Source: Dichetophora obliterata
Lineage: Eukaryota; Arthropoda; Insecta; Diptera; Sciomyzidae
Direction of reading: 5' to 3'
NCBI GenBank assembly: GCA_963920525.1
Contig: OY986437.1
Span: 99,419,223 to 99,483,222 of the forward strand
Length of the DNA stretch: 64,000 nucleotides
In this document: positions 45,485 to 56,179 of the stretch, piece by piece
Position numbering within the stretch: position 1 is the stretch's first letter
Layout of the letters: every line of letters starts with the position of its first letter
Notes under the pieces: model-generated
What the model saw: only the letters and a program-made list of their open reading frames with translations
The model's database searches: none
Told to the model about the DNA's origin: nothing
Position numbers and translations under genes: made by a program

Positions 45485-47650
45485 AAATGCTTTGATTTTT
45501 GTAAGAAAAACTACATATGCCTTGAAGCAAAAGTAAATACAAACTTTAACTTATAATATCTTCATTAACAGGATGCCACTTTCGATTTTTACCTACAGAG
45601 TCCTGTGTGAAGGATATTCGAATCTAAATGTACACTCGAGACACCACAGAAATTTTGATTGTTATCAGATTGTCTTAATTTAAGTGGTGTTGACTATAGC
45701 GTTGTCGTTTTCCTTAAATTTGACGAATCAATCATTTGCATATTTTTCGAATTTGCATTTTCTGGCTTTTTAAAAAATGTATAATTGACTTCAATTTTTA
45801 ACTTTTTCAAAAAAAAATAATATTCGATTTTATATTTTGGGCATCAGAAGTGGTATCAAAGATGACTTTACTTACTTCGATTCTTCAAATGAGCCAATTT
45901 CTTTGAAAGTGGTGTAAGTCATTTTGACAAAAAATTAGTTAATTGTAAAAATTACTACTATTTACATTGAACTTTTTATTTACAAACTTTTAAAAAAAAA
46001 AATCTGTTATTACTTTCATTGTTTTTATCATTACAAGTTTTCGTAGTTAATGAAGTTACAAAATAATTACTTTGAAAATAGTGTAAGTCCAATTCCCTCA
46101 AAGACATACTACTATTTAGTTCAAAATTATACCAAATAATTTCTTTAGTACATTTTTTACACGTGTGCAACCTTGTAAATGACAGCAACATTTTTATAGT
46201 TTCCTGAAATTTCGGTTTTCCCCCGTTTATTATAGAATATAAGGTATGATTCAGGTGAGTATTTACAGAACCAAAAAAAAATTGTATTGTACATGCCATT
46301 CTACATTTTAATTAATTTTAATAGTGAATTATTCTTCCTTCATAGAAATCATTCCAACGAATATAAACCAAATACAATGTTCTACAAAACTTCATTTAGT
46401 GAGAATGAGGATTTTAAATCAATAAATTTATTGCCGTCACGGGGAAGACCACAGTACTTTAGAAACATAGTACTAACACGTTTATATCATCATTCCAGAC
46501 CCATCACATTCGAAAAATTTATAGATATGATAGATTTATTACCATACATTCCTCCAATTCGTCATGACTATTTTCAAAAACTTGATCATAATGAAAATTG
46601 TTAAAATATATTAATAGTAAGAGTATAAATAATTTTGGCTGAAAAGTAAACGTTGAAATAAATCCTTTTTAGTTTGATATTTTTTATCTTTTTTATAAAA
46701 ATTATTTAATAAAAATTTCATAATAAGAAATTGGTTTGTTTCAATTGAGATCCCGTACTTAATGTAAGATTTTTACTTTTTGCTGACTTTGATAGTGGTG
46801 TTAGTCCTTCTGAAGTCAATAAAAGTATACATTTTTGTTAGTAACATTTAAAAAATGATTACATTATAAATCTAAATCAAAGAAAACGGCTCAAATATTT
46901 CTTTACGAAGCCCTGGCTAGAAATATTTATTTTAAACTCTTGGAAAAGATCAAGATTGTTTTTCCTATTTTGATATTTAAAAAAAACACTAACATGAAAT
47001 TTAACAATTTTGTTCTTAACTCCTTTATGGTTATTATTTCTTTAAAATAGTTCTTAACAACAATTTTTAAGTCAATTGAGACCCATTGAATGGTAAGCTC
47101 AGAAACTAAAAATTTTAGTATAACATTTTTGTCAATGCGTCTTTACGAAAAAATAACTTTCATGCTAGGGAGTAAGATTTTGTTAAAATCGAAATAGGAA
47201 AAAAAAATCGTGGTCTTAACCTGGTTCAGAAATATTTGAAGAATCCAAATTGAGAAAATATATCTTCGGTGCTGCTTTTCATGGCTGATATATAAAACCT
47301 AATATTAATTTTTTTCAAAAAGTTAAAAAATTGCGTAAGTATACATTTCTCAAAAACAAAAAAATGTGTGTGCGAAGAATATCCAAATAATTAATTCGCC
47401 CAATTTAAGGAAAACGTAAACACAATAATTAATAGAACCAACATTTAGACAACCACATAACAACCCAAAGTTCTGGCCTGTATCCAGTGTACCTTCAGAT
47501 TCAAATATACTTCACACAGGACACTATGGGTAAAAATGGAGAGTGGTATCGTATTTGGCAAGATATTGTTAGTAAAAGTCTGTATTTAATTTTGCTTTAA
47601 GACTTCAAGTTGGAACTTTAAAGCATACAATACTATATTGCCATTTCTAT
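45485..47650. mobile_element. Unclassified DNA element with about 400 bp degenerate inverted repeats
   Basis: 45485-45890 and 47235-47650 are inverted copies (examples: GTCCTGTGTGAAG with TATTYGAATCT; CGTTTTCCTTAAATT; TAACTTTTTSAAAAAAA; GATTCTTCAAAT). Arms may run out to about 45330 and 47740. The core of about 1.35 kb holds a transposase-like fragment at 46346-46604. Divergence is considerable, so it is old. The right edge carries a terminal-like motif (GCGTCTAAACGAATATTCC, complement of 47720-47738) shared with 54360. Confidence 0.65.
46346..46604 (+). pseudogene. Transposase-like C-terminal fragment, unclassified
   Basis: About 85 codons: NHSNEYKPNTMFYKTSFSE, then a charged SRGRP block, then RPITFEKFIDMIDLLPYIPP followed by IRHDYFQKL and a stop at 46602. 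The layout (Y-K-T-S, R-G-R-P, P-I-[ST]-x-E-K, L-L-x-Y-I-P-P, H-x-[FY]-[FY]-x-x-L) resembles, as I remember it, the C-terminal tail of a large group of insect transposon proteins usually left uncharacterised. A splice-acceptor-like CTTCCTTCATAG ends at 46345 and a GTGAGT donor-like site is at 46255, but the frame upstream has stops. Its place inside a long-inverted-repeat element supports a transposase origin. Confidence 0.45.
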
Positions 47651-47927
47651 TACATACGGTAAAGCCATTCAGATTTACCGTAAGAGCGATTGTACCGAAC
47701 TTCTGCGATGCTGCACTGAGGAATATTCGTTTAGACGCAATATACATTTTTTTTAAAAACTTATAATAAAATACACATAAAATATATTTTAAACCATTTT
47801 TTTTTTATTTATGTTAAAGAAAAATATTTATTTTGCAAAATAATGACAAAAAACTTCTAGTTAGTATTATGTTATATTTTTTTTTTAAAATTGACTTAAA
47901 ACATAACGTTTTTTCTTGGATCACCTA

Positions 47928-48873
47928 AAATATCTTATTAGGCATTGAATTGATAAGGTTTTGTAGAATTGGTCCTTGAGTTGTAGTCCAAACTTCTTTA
48001 ATTTTAAATTTCAATTCTGTTACAGTAGAAAATGGGGCTACTTTTGCTTTTTTGGTGTAAGCTTCTCGTGCCATAATACCCTATAGATTTTCTATGGGGT
48101 TTAAATCGGGTCTACATGCAGGCCTTTTTAAAATTTTAGTTTTTCGCTGCTCAAACCAAGCCATGGATGTCTTAGAGACATGAAGGGACGCATTGTACTG
48201 TTGAAAAATGACACTTTCGTCCATTTTATCCTCTATAAATTGAGTAAGGACAACGTCTAACATGTCAATGTACATTTCCGAGGAACAAAACACAAAGTTG
48301 ACTTTCCTTCATTGGAAAAGTCGGCCCAGACCATCAGACTTCCGCCTCCAAAGTTTCTTTTAGATTTGTGGATACTTGCATTTTGAATATCAAGCCAATA
48401 GCAACCTTTACAGTCTGGGCCATCCAAATTAAATTTTTTTCGTCGGAAAAAATTTCTGCTTTTCGGAAGTCCAGTGCATACGCTTTTTAGCAAAATTTAA
48501 GCGTGCCTTTTTATGGTGTTCTTTAAGCATTGGTTTGCGCTCTGGTTTCTTCCAAACAACATTTGTTGTGCGTAAAACATGGGCAATATGTTATTTTTTT
48601 TGTTACTGGTAAACATAATTTAGAATGTATTTGTGCTGAATTTAATTTATTTTTAGTAGCCTCCTCTCGAGTAAAATTTTTCTGACGATTTGTTAGCTTT
48701 TGATTACCTTTTGTTGGTTTCTTTATTCCATAACGAGCTCCATTTTTTAAGTAATTTCTGACAACTTTATCAGAACGCGAAATTTTTCGGTTAATTTCCC
48801 GATTGGAACACCCCTCCTTAAAAAAATTTATTTGAATTTTTTCTTGATCGGTTAAGTAAGTTCCACGTGGCAT
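47928..48873 (-). pseudogene. Tc1-like transposase, second catalytic Asp lost
   Basis: Minus strand from ATG at 48873: N-terminal helix-turn-helix region (LTDQEKIQINFFKEGCSNRE), a linker, then in shifted frames FFRRKKFNLDGPD (first catalytic block), FGGGSLMVWADFS, the second block reading FQQYNASLHVS (normally QQDNA, so Asp became Tyr), and the third block RPDLNPIENL with its Glu kept, ending NSMPNKIF. Length of about 315 codons equals a full Tc1 transposase (DD34E). Frameshifts near 48490 and 48290 and a stop after ENL disable it. No clear TIRs were found. Confidence 0.85.
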
Positions 48874-48879
48874 TTTTTA

Positions 48880-49285
48880 ATGTTTACCTTAAATAATGAA
48901 TGTTAGTTACTTCTCAGGATTAAAAAAGAAAAAACAGAAGCTAACTTACTTATTTTATTGCAGGCCTGTATCACACAATGAAAAACTTTAAATGAATAAT
49001 TAATATGCATTTTGTTGATATATTTGTTTATTGCTTTAAAATTAGTTTAGTTCAAAATAACAAAAAATATACACATTCACCTTATTCGTTACTTGAATAT
49101 GTATATGAAATTTGTTTAACAAAATATTTCAGACAAATTGTTACAATTTATCAAATTTCTACTGGGTCGCCAACATTTGCTACCAAAAAAAAAGATTTGA
49201 ATTTTAATAATTTTTTAACCTGCATCCATAGGAACTTTCTATAAACGAAAATCACGTTGTGCACCAATTTGATGCAGATAAAAAA
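48880..49285. other. Flank of Tc1 relic, no gene
   Basis: AT-rich; a 79-codon frame at 49005 lacks any family motif. Confidence 0.4.
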
Positions 49286-49290
49286 GAATA

Positions 49291-50559
49291 TACGGGTCCG
49301 CCATCTAACGTTTTTTTTTTAACTAGTGCTTATTTCGTGAATGGTAACACTTAGCTCATGTCTGATTTGACAGATAATTAGTTTTATCTTTCCGCTGAAC
49401 GAATATGGTTGTGTATACGCTTGAACAACGCTGGAAAATATTGCGATTTTACTTTGAAAATCATGGTAATGTTGCAGAATGTGTGCGAAAATTGCGTACG
49501 GATTTTGGAAGAAGAGAAGCACCGTCAGCTCCGTATGTTCGTTATCTTGTGAAAAAAGTGAAAGAAACTGGCATCCTCATCGATAAACCAAAGCGTGAAA
49601 AGCCAAAAGCAGTGCGTACACCCGAGAATATTGCTGCTGTGGCAGAAAGTGTGCGTGATGCGCCATCAACATCAATTCACCGTCGTTCTCAACAATTGAA
49701 CATTTCGGAGACATCATTGAGGCGAATTTAGCATAAAGACCTTGGTATGACGCCATACAAAGTCCAATTGGTTCAGGAGTTGAAGCCAACTGACCTTCCA
49801 ATGCGTTTTCGCTTCGCTAAGTGGGCCTGCAATCGACTTACAGAAGATGCCGATTTTGCCAAAAAAAAATCATCTTTTCAGATTAAGCTCATTTTGATCT
49901 TGGCGGGTATGTAAACAAGCAAAATAGTCGCATTTGGGGCACAGAAAGCCGCTGCACCCAAAATGAGTCACTGTTTGGTGCGGATTTTGGTCCAGAGGCA
50001 TAATTGGGCCATTTTTCTTCGAAAATGAGCAAGGAGTGGACGTTACAGTCAGTGGCGATCATTATCGGGCCATGTTGAACGAAATTTTGTTCACAAAAAT
50101 TGAAGAGGAGGATATTGGCAATATTTGGTTTTAACAGGACGGCGCTACGTGTCACACAGCCGAAGCTACACTCGATGTTTTGCGCCCTGTTTTTGAAGAT
50201 CGCATTATCAGCCACAGAGCTGATGTTGTTTGGACACCTCGGAGCTGCGGTTTGATTTGTGGAGTGCCCTCAAAGATAAGTGTTACGCCGACAAGCCAGA
50301 GACAATTGACGCTTTAAAGGACAATATTCGTGAAGCCATTGGTGAAATACAGCTGCACACAATCGATAATGTGCTTCAAAATTGGACCGATCGTGTAGGC
50401 TACTGCATAGCCAACCGAGGCAGCCATTTGAATGAAATTATTTTTCAATATTAACCGGAAAGATTGTTTTTTCAAATAAGAAAAGAAATTTGAGAAAATA
50501 TCCAGTAGTTTTTTCTTATAGAATTTTCAAAAAAAAAAAGTTATTTGGCGGGCCCTTTA
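49291..50559 (+). mobile_element. mariner element, rosa-like (DD41D group)
   Basis: Inverted ends resemble each other (CGGGTCCGCCATCTAACGTT on the left; GGGCCCGCCAAATAACTTTT as complement of the right), each next to TA. About 1.27 kb total, the usual size of a mariner. The transposase relic lies at 49405-50454. Confidence 0.8.
49405..50454 (+). pseudogene. rosa-like mariner transposase, broken
   Basis: Starts MVVYTLEQRWKILRFYFEN (DNA-binding half, open for 108 codons). An in-frame TAG lies at about 49729. Then DLGMTPYKVQLVQELKP follows, the first catalytic block in a shifted frame (IIFSD followed by a stop in place of Glu, then HFDLGGYVNKQN), and the second block QDGATCHTAEATL after another stop. 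The stretch expected to hold the third Asp (normally near VVW.PRSCDLTPLDYYLW) is deleted after TPRSCG. The C-terminus resumes at ALKDKCYADKPETID and ends HLNEIIFQY. In intact relatives the second and third Asp are about 41 residues apart, hence DD41D. Confidence 0.85.
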
Positions 50560-50935
50560 TAATTCATTGAAATGTTTTTAATTTTGAAATTTTTTTTTAT
50601 GCATGATGAATGTTTATTAATTTTTTAATAAAAACAACTGCAAATCTTAATTCTAGAAAAAATTTAAAGAAGCAAAAATTTTAATTCAAACCATGCATGT
50701 TTGTTCTTAATATATAAATCTGAATAAAAAATTTGCATCAATTTGATGCAAACGACGGATGCGGGTTAATTCAATTTTTTTATTTGTTTTACTTAAAAAA
50801 TGCCTTATACATATGTGAGCCCATTTCACTACTCTTTCTAATATTTATAGCCTTTTTAAATAAATCTTGTATTTTTACCCTCATTTTATTACAAAGTCCT
50901 GAATTAATTTTTATATTATTTTTTATGTATTAATC

Positions 50936-51002
50936 TCATGTATAAAAAGATGGTATGATACATAGATATGGTATGATAGATGGTATGATACATAGATATG
51001 GT
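50936..51002 (+). repeat. Short tandem repeat (GGTATGATACATAGATAT)
   Basis: The phrase GATGGTATGATACATAGATA occurs twice with a partial unit between, immediately left of the long-inverted-repeat element, whose left end may lie within it. Confidence 0.7.
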
Positions 51003-51539
51003 GTTAATAGTTGCTCAACCTTTGTTCGAAGGCTTAGGTTTTTGAGATTCTTTTCAGATTTTTTGGAAGAGGTTTAGAGGTGGCGCTAATTGGTTTTTCC
51101 CTAAAAATAAGATTTTTCTGAGATTTTTTGAATTCGAAGAAAAAGTTGGTCAATAACAGACATTTTCTAAGACTTTGAGTCGTCATTTTGAAAGACAATT
51201 GTTCAAACTTAACTTTAATGTACATAAATCAGAAGTTTTGGTAAATTTTTATGTCATTTTGGTGTCACATATTGCATTTTTTCGTGAAATTATCGAACAT
51301 TTTTAAAAAAGATTCATAACTTTTAAAAATTCCATCAAAATGAAAAAATGCAGTGATGCAGTTTGAATAACGGTAAAATTTTAAACAATTTAAAAAAAAT
51401 ATTTTTGATATTACTCTTGCCGTTTCAAAGTTAAAGCCTTTAAAGCTTTCTTCGTTGCCTGAAAATTTTTCGAATTTTAACAAGGCATTTTATTTCATCA
51501 ATAAAAGGTTCATTCAAGTTTAGTTCATTCATTTTAATA

Positions 51540-52081
51540 GTGTGCATAAAACATTGGTACCTCTTTCAGTGCCCTCGATACGCTCCACTGAATGACCGCA
51601 ATTTAATGAAGCACTTAGCTAGCTACAAGCGCTTTAATGAAACAGTTTCAAACGCCACGCTGAAAACTTTTTTGGGGCATCAGTTTTACCTATCCGGGAA
51701 ATTAGCTGCCTTAGCCTTTTTTGATGAGCGCATAGAAACCAAAACTTTGCGGTTAATGGTAAAAAAATATTAATACGCCAAATAATGAAAACGAGCTTGT
51801 ACAAGCCAATGTAACACAAAACATGCTAAAAAGTAAGCAAATCCAAAATTTTTTTTCAAAAGCCTGCAATATTTCAATTGATTTTTTACAAACCAACCCA
51901 GAAGAATGGAAAAGTAACCTACCGTTTCAGGAAGCAAATTATTCAACAATTGCAAGTTCTAAATGATGTCCCAGAACGTGGTGTTGCCTTGGCAAGCAGT
52001 TACATCAGTCTCACAACTTCTGAAACATACTTTCAAAATCTTTTACAAGGCATAGAGCGACATCGTAAGCAAAATATATGA
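51540..52081 (+). pseudogene. Unclassified transposon-encoded protein, C-terminal part
   Basis: First part 51540-51773: CIKHWYLFQCPRYAPLNDRN, then LASYKRFNETVSNATLKTFL and LAALAFFDERIETKTLRLMV. After a stop, another frame reads IDFLQTNPEEWKSNL, and 51950-52081 reads LNDVPERGVALASSYISL, then QNLLQGIERHRKQN and a stop. The chain L-[AS]-x-x-F-F-D, F-L-x-x-x-P-x-x-W, L-N-D-x-x-E-R-G-V recalls uncharacterised proteins repeated many times in arthropod genomes. A TTTTAATAG acceptor-like site lies directly before. Function is not known to me; location inside long TIRs suggests a transposase. Confidence 0.5.
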
Positions 52082-52113
52082 TTTTTTAACCAAAAGTAAA
52101 GATTTTTCTTATT

Positions 52114-53184
52114 AGATTATTGGTAGTTAAACGAGCTTATAGGTCAGATTTTTTTCTTAATTTATTTAATATAAATTTAAATTCCAATATTTCGTTTTTC
52201 GTTGAAAAACATCATCATACAAAAATTAAATAAATATACTGAATTTACATTGATTTTTTTTAAAAAACATTTGAGAAACGATATGACAAAAAACATAAGA
52301 ACATCTAGCATGAATAAACAACACTTGACGACGGACTTTGATGACTAATTATTGTTAGTTTTGTCTTATAATGATTTTGTTTATTTGTTTGCTCTTTATT
52401 TATTAGGTGTCTGTATATGTGAGCGCAATTGTCCGTGTCAGTCTTAAAATTCAATCTCAATTGTTTAGGGACGTTAATAATGTGTAGCATTTCAAGCATG
52501 TATCGTCTCCTATAATTTTTGTCTTGTTGCAGAACTTTTGTTTTGTCAAAATCAGGAGCGTGTCCAGACTTCGTACAATGGGCTGCTAATGCTGTTTTTT
52601 GTTCTAAAGGTTTGTCCAGTGCTTTAAAGTGTGACTTATGTCCTGCAATTCTCGTCCGTAATTTAGTTTTTGTTGTTCCAACATATACCTTTTCGCATAA
52701 ATTGGATCCGTCACCTTTGCACGGAATTTGATATATCAAATTCGATTTGTCCTGCTTGTCAAGTTTACATTTAGTGTTCGTGTAAAGTGTTTGATGTTTT
52801 AAAAGCTATTCTAAACTGGTCCTTATTAAAAATGTTGGACATTTTAAACTTCTCTGAAAAACCGGGAATATATGTCATGCTTTTATAAGTTTTAGGGGGG
52901 TCATTTGTCGTTACTTTTTCGTTTACTGTTTTTTTAAAAAAATCAATGTAAATTCAGTATATTTATTTAATTTTTGTAAGTTCATGTATTTTAAATATTA
53001 TGTTATGTGATTATATTGTAATTTGTAATTATTGTATATTTTTTAGTGTTTTCCCTGATGATGTTTTTCAACGAAAAACGAAATATTGGAATTTAAATTT
53101 ATATTAAATAAATTAAGAAAAAAATCTGACCTATAGCTCGTTTAACTACCAATAATCTAATATAAAAAAGGTCAAAAATTTAAT
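52114..53184 (-). mobile_element. Penelope-like element with inverted terminal repeats
   Basis: About 105 bp inverted repeats: 52114-52220 and 53055-53162 (ATTATTGGTAGTTAAACGAG; AATATTTCGTTTTTCGTTG). Flanked by a 14-bp duplication AGATTTTTCTTATT at 52100-52113 and 53185-53198. It contains the RT end and GIY-YIG endonuclease on the minus strand. Penelope-like elements are known to carry LTR-like repeats in direct or inverted order and variable target duplications, which fits well. Confidence 0.85.
52305..52945 (-). pseudogene. Penelope-like RT thumb and GIY-YIG endonuclease
   Basis: Read from 52945: VNEKVTTNDPPKTYKSMTYI then PGFSEKFKM (end of the RT region and linker), FRIAFKTSNTLHEH, a frameshift near 52780, then DKQDKSNLIYQIPCKG and the endonuclease proper (144 codons from 52739): KVYVGTT (GIY-YIG core), KLRTRI (conserved Arg) and AGHKSHF (conserved His), AAHCTKSGHAPDF, RRRYMLEMLHI. 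This endonuclease nicks DNA for Penelope retrotransposition. The RT catalytic part is missing. Only one obvious frame break. Confidence 0.85.
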
Positions 53185-53199
53185 AGATTTTTCTTATTT

Positions 53200-53368
53200 T
53201 TGATTTTTTTGTGGATTCGGCGGTAACCTGCGGAAGGAATACGTTTTTATTTTCGACTTCCTCGATTAGCTGATTATTAGAGTAGGTTTTTGGACGTTCT
53301 TCGAAATGGTGTATTTGACTGTTTTTATGTAAATTGAAAAATACACGTCTCATTTGTGACAAAGGCAA
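53200..53368 (-). other. Minus-strand frame in the 51.0-54.0 kb element
   Basis: About 55 codons starting MPLSQMRRVFFNLHKNSQIH with a charged C-terminal half. Composition looks protein-like, and it is framed by the element's right arm, so it could be a second gene or exon of that element. No family recognised. Confidence 0.25.
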
Positions 53369-53991
53369 ATTTACTGTAAAATGAAGGTCCTAAATAGTTT
53401 TTTGAACTTGTTCGTAATAATGTTAACTTACCGATGCTTAAAAAATGTTCACTATATTTTGTTGAATGAAATAAAATGCCTTGTTAGAATTCGAAAAATT
53501 TTCAGGCAACGAAAAAGTTTTAAAGGCATTAACTTTGGAACGGCTGCAGTAATATCAAAAATATTTATTTTTAAATTGCTTAGAATTTTACCATTATTCA
53601 AACTGAATCACTACATTTTTCAATTTGGTGTAATATTTAAAAGTTATGAAGCGTTTTTTAAAAAATTTACGCAAATTTTACGAAAAAATGCAATATGTGA
53701 CAACCAAATGACATAAAAATTTGCCAAAACTTCTGATTTATGTACATTAAAGTAAAGTTTGGACATTTGTCTTTTTAAATGACAACTCGAAGACTTAGAA
53801 AATGTCTGTTATTGACCAACTTGTGCTTGGAGTTCGAAAAATCTCCGAAAAACCTTATTTTTAGGGAGAAAACGATTAGCGCCACCACTAAACCTCTTCC
53901 AAAAACTCTGCAAAAAATCTCAAAAATACTTGACCTCATAAGCTTTCAAAAAAAGCTTGAGCAAAAAAAAAGGATTTTTGGGGACACCCTA

Positions 53992-54350
53992 ATGTACATG
54001 TATATATTATAAAATTAACTGTTTTTTAATAAATATGTGTAATGTATTCATTTCATTACACATATCTGTCTTCTTGGTCTGGCTACAGGACTGTTTTATA
54101 GTTATGAAAAGAAAATATTTTATTTTGTTGTTATTTCCTCTCGAAAATGAAATTTCTTCCACTGCGTCTATACGAATATGCTGCTACTACAAAGTGCGTT
54201 CACAGTCGTACTAAATTTTTACAATAACAAAGCAAAAAAGGCAAACAACTATTACGTATTTCAAAAACAGACATTGCGGCTTATTACTTTATTACCACGG
54301 TTGCATAAAGCTATGCCTTTTATTTACACAAATTGAATAATTAATGGAAT
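53992..54350. other. No recognised gene
   Basis: AT-rich flank. 54161-54180 (ACTGCGTCTATACGAATATG) resembles the terminal-like motif at 54360 and the complement of 47720-47738. Confidence 0.4.
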
Positions 54351-54359
54351 AAAAGTAGT

Positions 54360-56175
54360 GCGGCTAAACGAATATGCCTCAGTGAAGAAGGGAATTTAGT
54401 TCAACTAAAAAGTTAAATTTTGCTCTTAAGCTGTAAATCGTTCTTAGAGACATACTTCTATTGAATAACTTCATAATTCGACAAATTTTGTGTAATTATA
54501 GACACTTGTATCGCCTGTGGTCGAAATTCGACCAACTTTCTGAAATTTCAATCGCTTTTCTCATTCTGAGGCATTGACCTTGTCTTAAGAAAATGTATTG
54601 TACTAAGAAAATCTTAAGTTTCGAGAGAAAGCAACAGTTTTCGAGATATCTTCATAACTTTTATATACAAATTTTTCAGAATTTACTATTTGTAAAATAA
54701 AAAAATGTACTATACAAAATGCTTATTGTAGGGTATCCGTAAGAGATAGTGAAAAATGTTTTTCCTACATTGTATTAATATCTAAAATTTCCACCCACGC
54801 CATGTTCTTCCATTTCTTATAGTTTAGGTTTTACTTCAGAAATATTCTTTCAATGCTCATATTTCAGGTCAAAGGTCACATAACTATTCGGTGAACTTCT
54901 TCTCCTTACTCTAATTTATTTATAAAATTATCAAAATCGGTTCAGAAAAACTGAAGAACAGTTTCTCCTACGCCAATTTTTATGTATAACGAAATGGCTT
55001 AAAACATAGATTTGTGTATATAACTTTGGAGTGGTTTGAAATATTTGAAAATTTTTTCACAGAAATTATTTTTTAAGCTGTAGAACTTTGTAGAAAATAT
55101 AAAACCAACGTTTTAAAAAATTCAATTTTCATTAAAAAAATCATAGCTCATGATTTTCGATGATATAAACTGTTTTTTGCATTATGTGTCAAAATGAAGC
55201 AATTTTTGCTAATAAATGATATGTCATATGAAATAGTGTGAAAAAAGAAAATTTTATAAGAAAAAAAAATTGCAACAAAAAAAAGTTTGGCCTATTTTTT
55301 GAGCAAAACCTAAATATTTAAGAGGTTTTTTTAAAACAACATAAAACATTGAATTGATGGGATAACGGTTAATCTTTTCTTATTTCTCCAAAGTAATTTA
55401 ATCGATCTTTCAGACAAAGAAAAAATTCAGCCAAAAAGAATTGATGAAAATCGATTGAAAAATGGCGAAGATATTTGCTTGCAAAATCAAAACTTGAAAT
55501 TTCATTCGTTTTTTTCTCATTCTGAGGCGATGACCCTGCTTCAAGGAAATACGTTGCACTGAGAAAATCTACATTTTTTGAGACACCTCAATAGTTTTGA
55601 TGTCATTATAAGGGGAATTTTTTTAACATATTAATCGAAAAAATATTACCGAAAAAGCTTTCGTATACCGTTATATTTCTAAGCTAACGTCTTTTCATAC
55701 AAAAATATGTTGTACTGAAAACATCTATAGTTTTCAAGCTATCGCAATAATTTTCATGTCAAAATAACGAAAATTTTTCATAATTTGCTATTTATAAGAA
55801 ATTTCACCATCACAATATATATTCACATTTTTAACATAAAAAAATGCATCATAATGCATCATGCATAAAAGGGCATCCCTAAGAGACGGCGCAAAATGTC
55901 GAAAGCATTTTTTGCACACCTTATCAATGTCTAAAATTTCCTATTACATTATACTATTCCATCTGTCATAGCTTAGCTTTTATTTAATAGATGCTCTTTT
56001 TACGCTCATATTTCAGGTCGAAGGTCACCAATCTAAAATGTAATCATACTACGCAGCCAGATCTTTCATTTGATACTTCATTCACCATTCTACCTCCTTC
56101 TAGGCCTGAGATTCCTAACTAAAAATAATACAAACTTTCAACGTTAATATTTCGGGTCAGAGGTCATAAATTTAG
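54360..56175 (+). repeat. Dispersed repeat, copy B, with internal duplication
   Basis: 55143-55935 is the inverse of 14140-14895. Within this region 54535-54900 repeats as 55490-56040 (CTCATTCTGAGGC.ATGACC; ATCTAAAATTTCC; GCTCATATTTCAGGTC.AAGGTCAC), and a third partial unit is at 56125-56170 (ATATTTCGGGTCAGAGGTCA). The left edge starts with GCGGCTAAACGAATATGCC. No coding sequence. Confidence 0.65.
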
Positions 56176-56179
56176 AATC

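Larger units (their letters stand above)
50999..53989. mobile_element. TA-flanked element with about 500 bp inverted repeats, class unknown
   Basis: 51014-51505 and 53465-53985 are inverted copies along their whole length (CAGGCAACGAAAAAGTTTTAA-type block, GACATAAAAATTT.CCAAAACTTC, AAATGTCTGTTATTGACC, TAGCGCCACC). The right end reads TTTTTGGGGACACCC then TA; the left end is decayed (TA then TGGTGT). Between the arms are an unclassified transposon-protein relic (51540-52081), a Penelope-like insertion (52114-53184) and a minus-strand frame (53200-53368). Confidence 0.75.

Noticed and set aside
45976..46299. 107-codon minus-strand frame with CKKC motif
   Set aside because: Protein-like in places, but it starts in a poly-A/T run and lies opposite the transposase-like fragment. 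No family match by eye, so left uncalled.
46255..46345. A 91-bp intron (GTGAGT...CATAG) before the transposase-like fragment
   Set aside because: Splice sites look good, but the frame upstream contains stops in every joining phase I tried, so the intron is not asserted.
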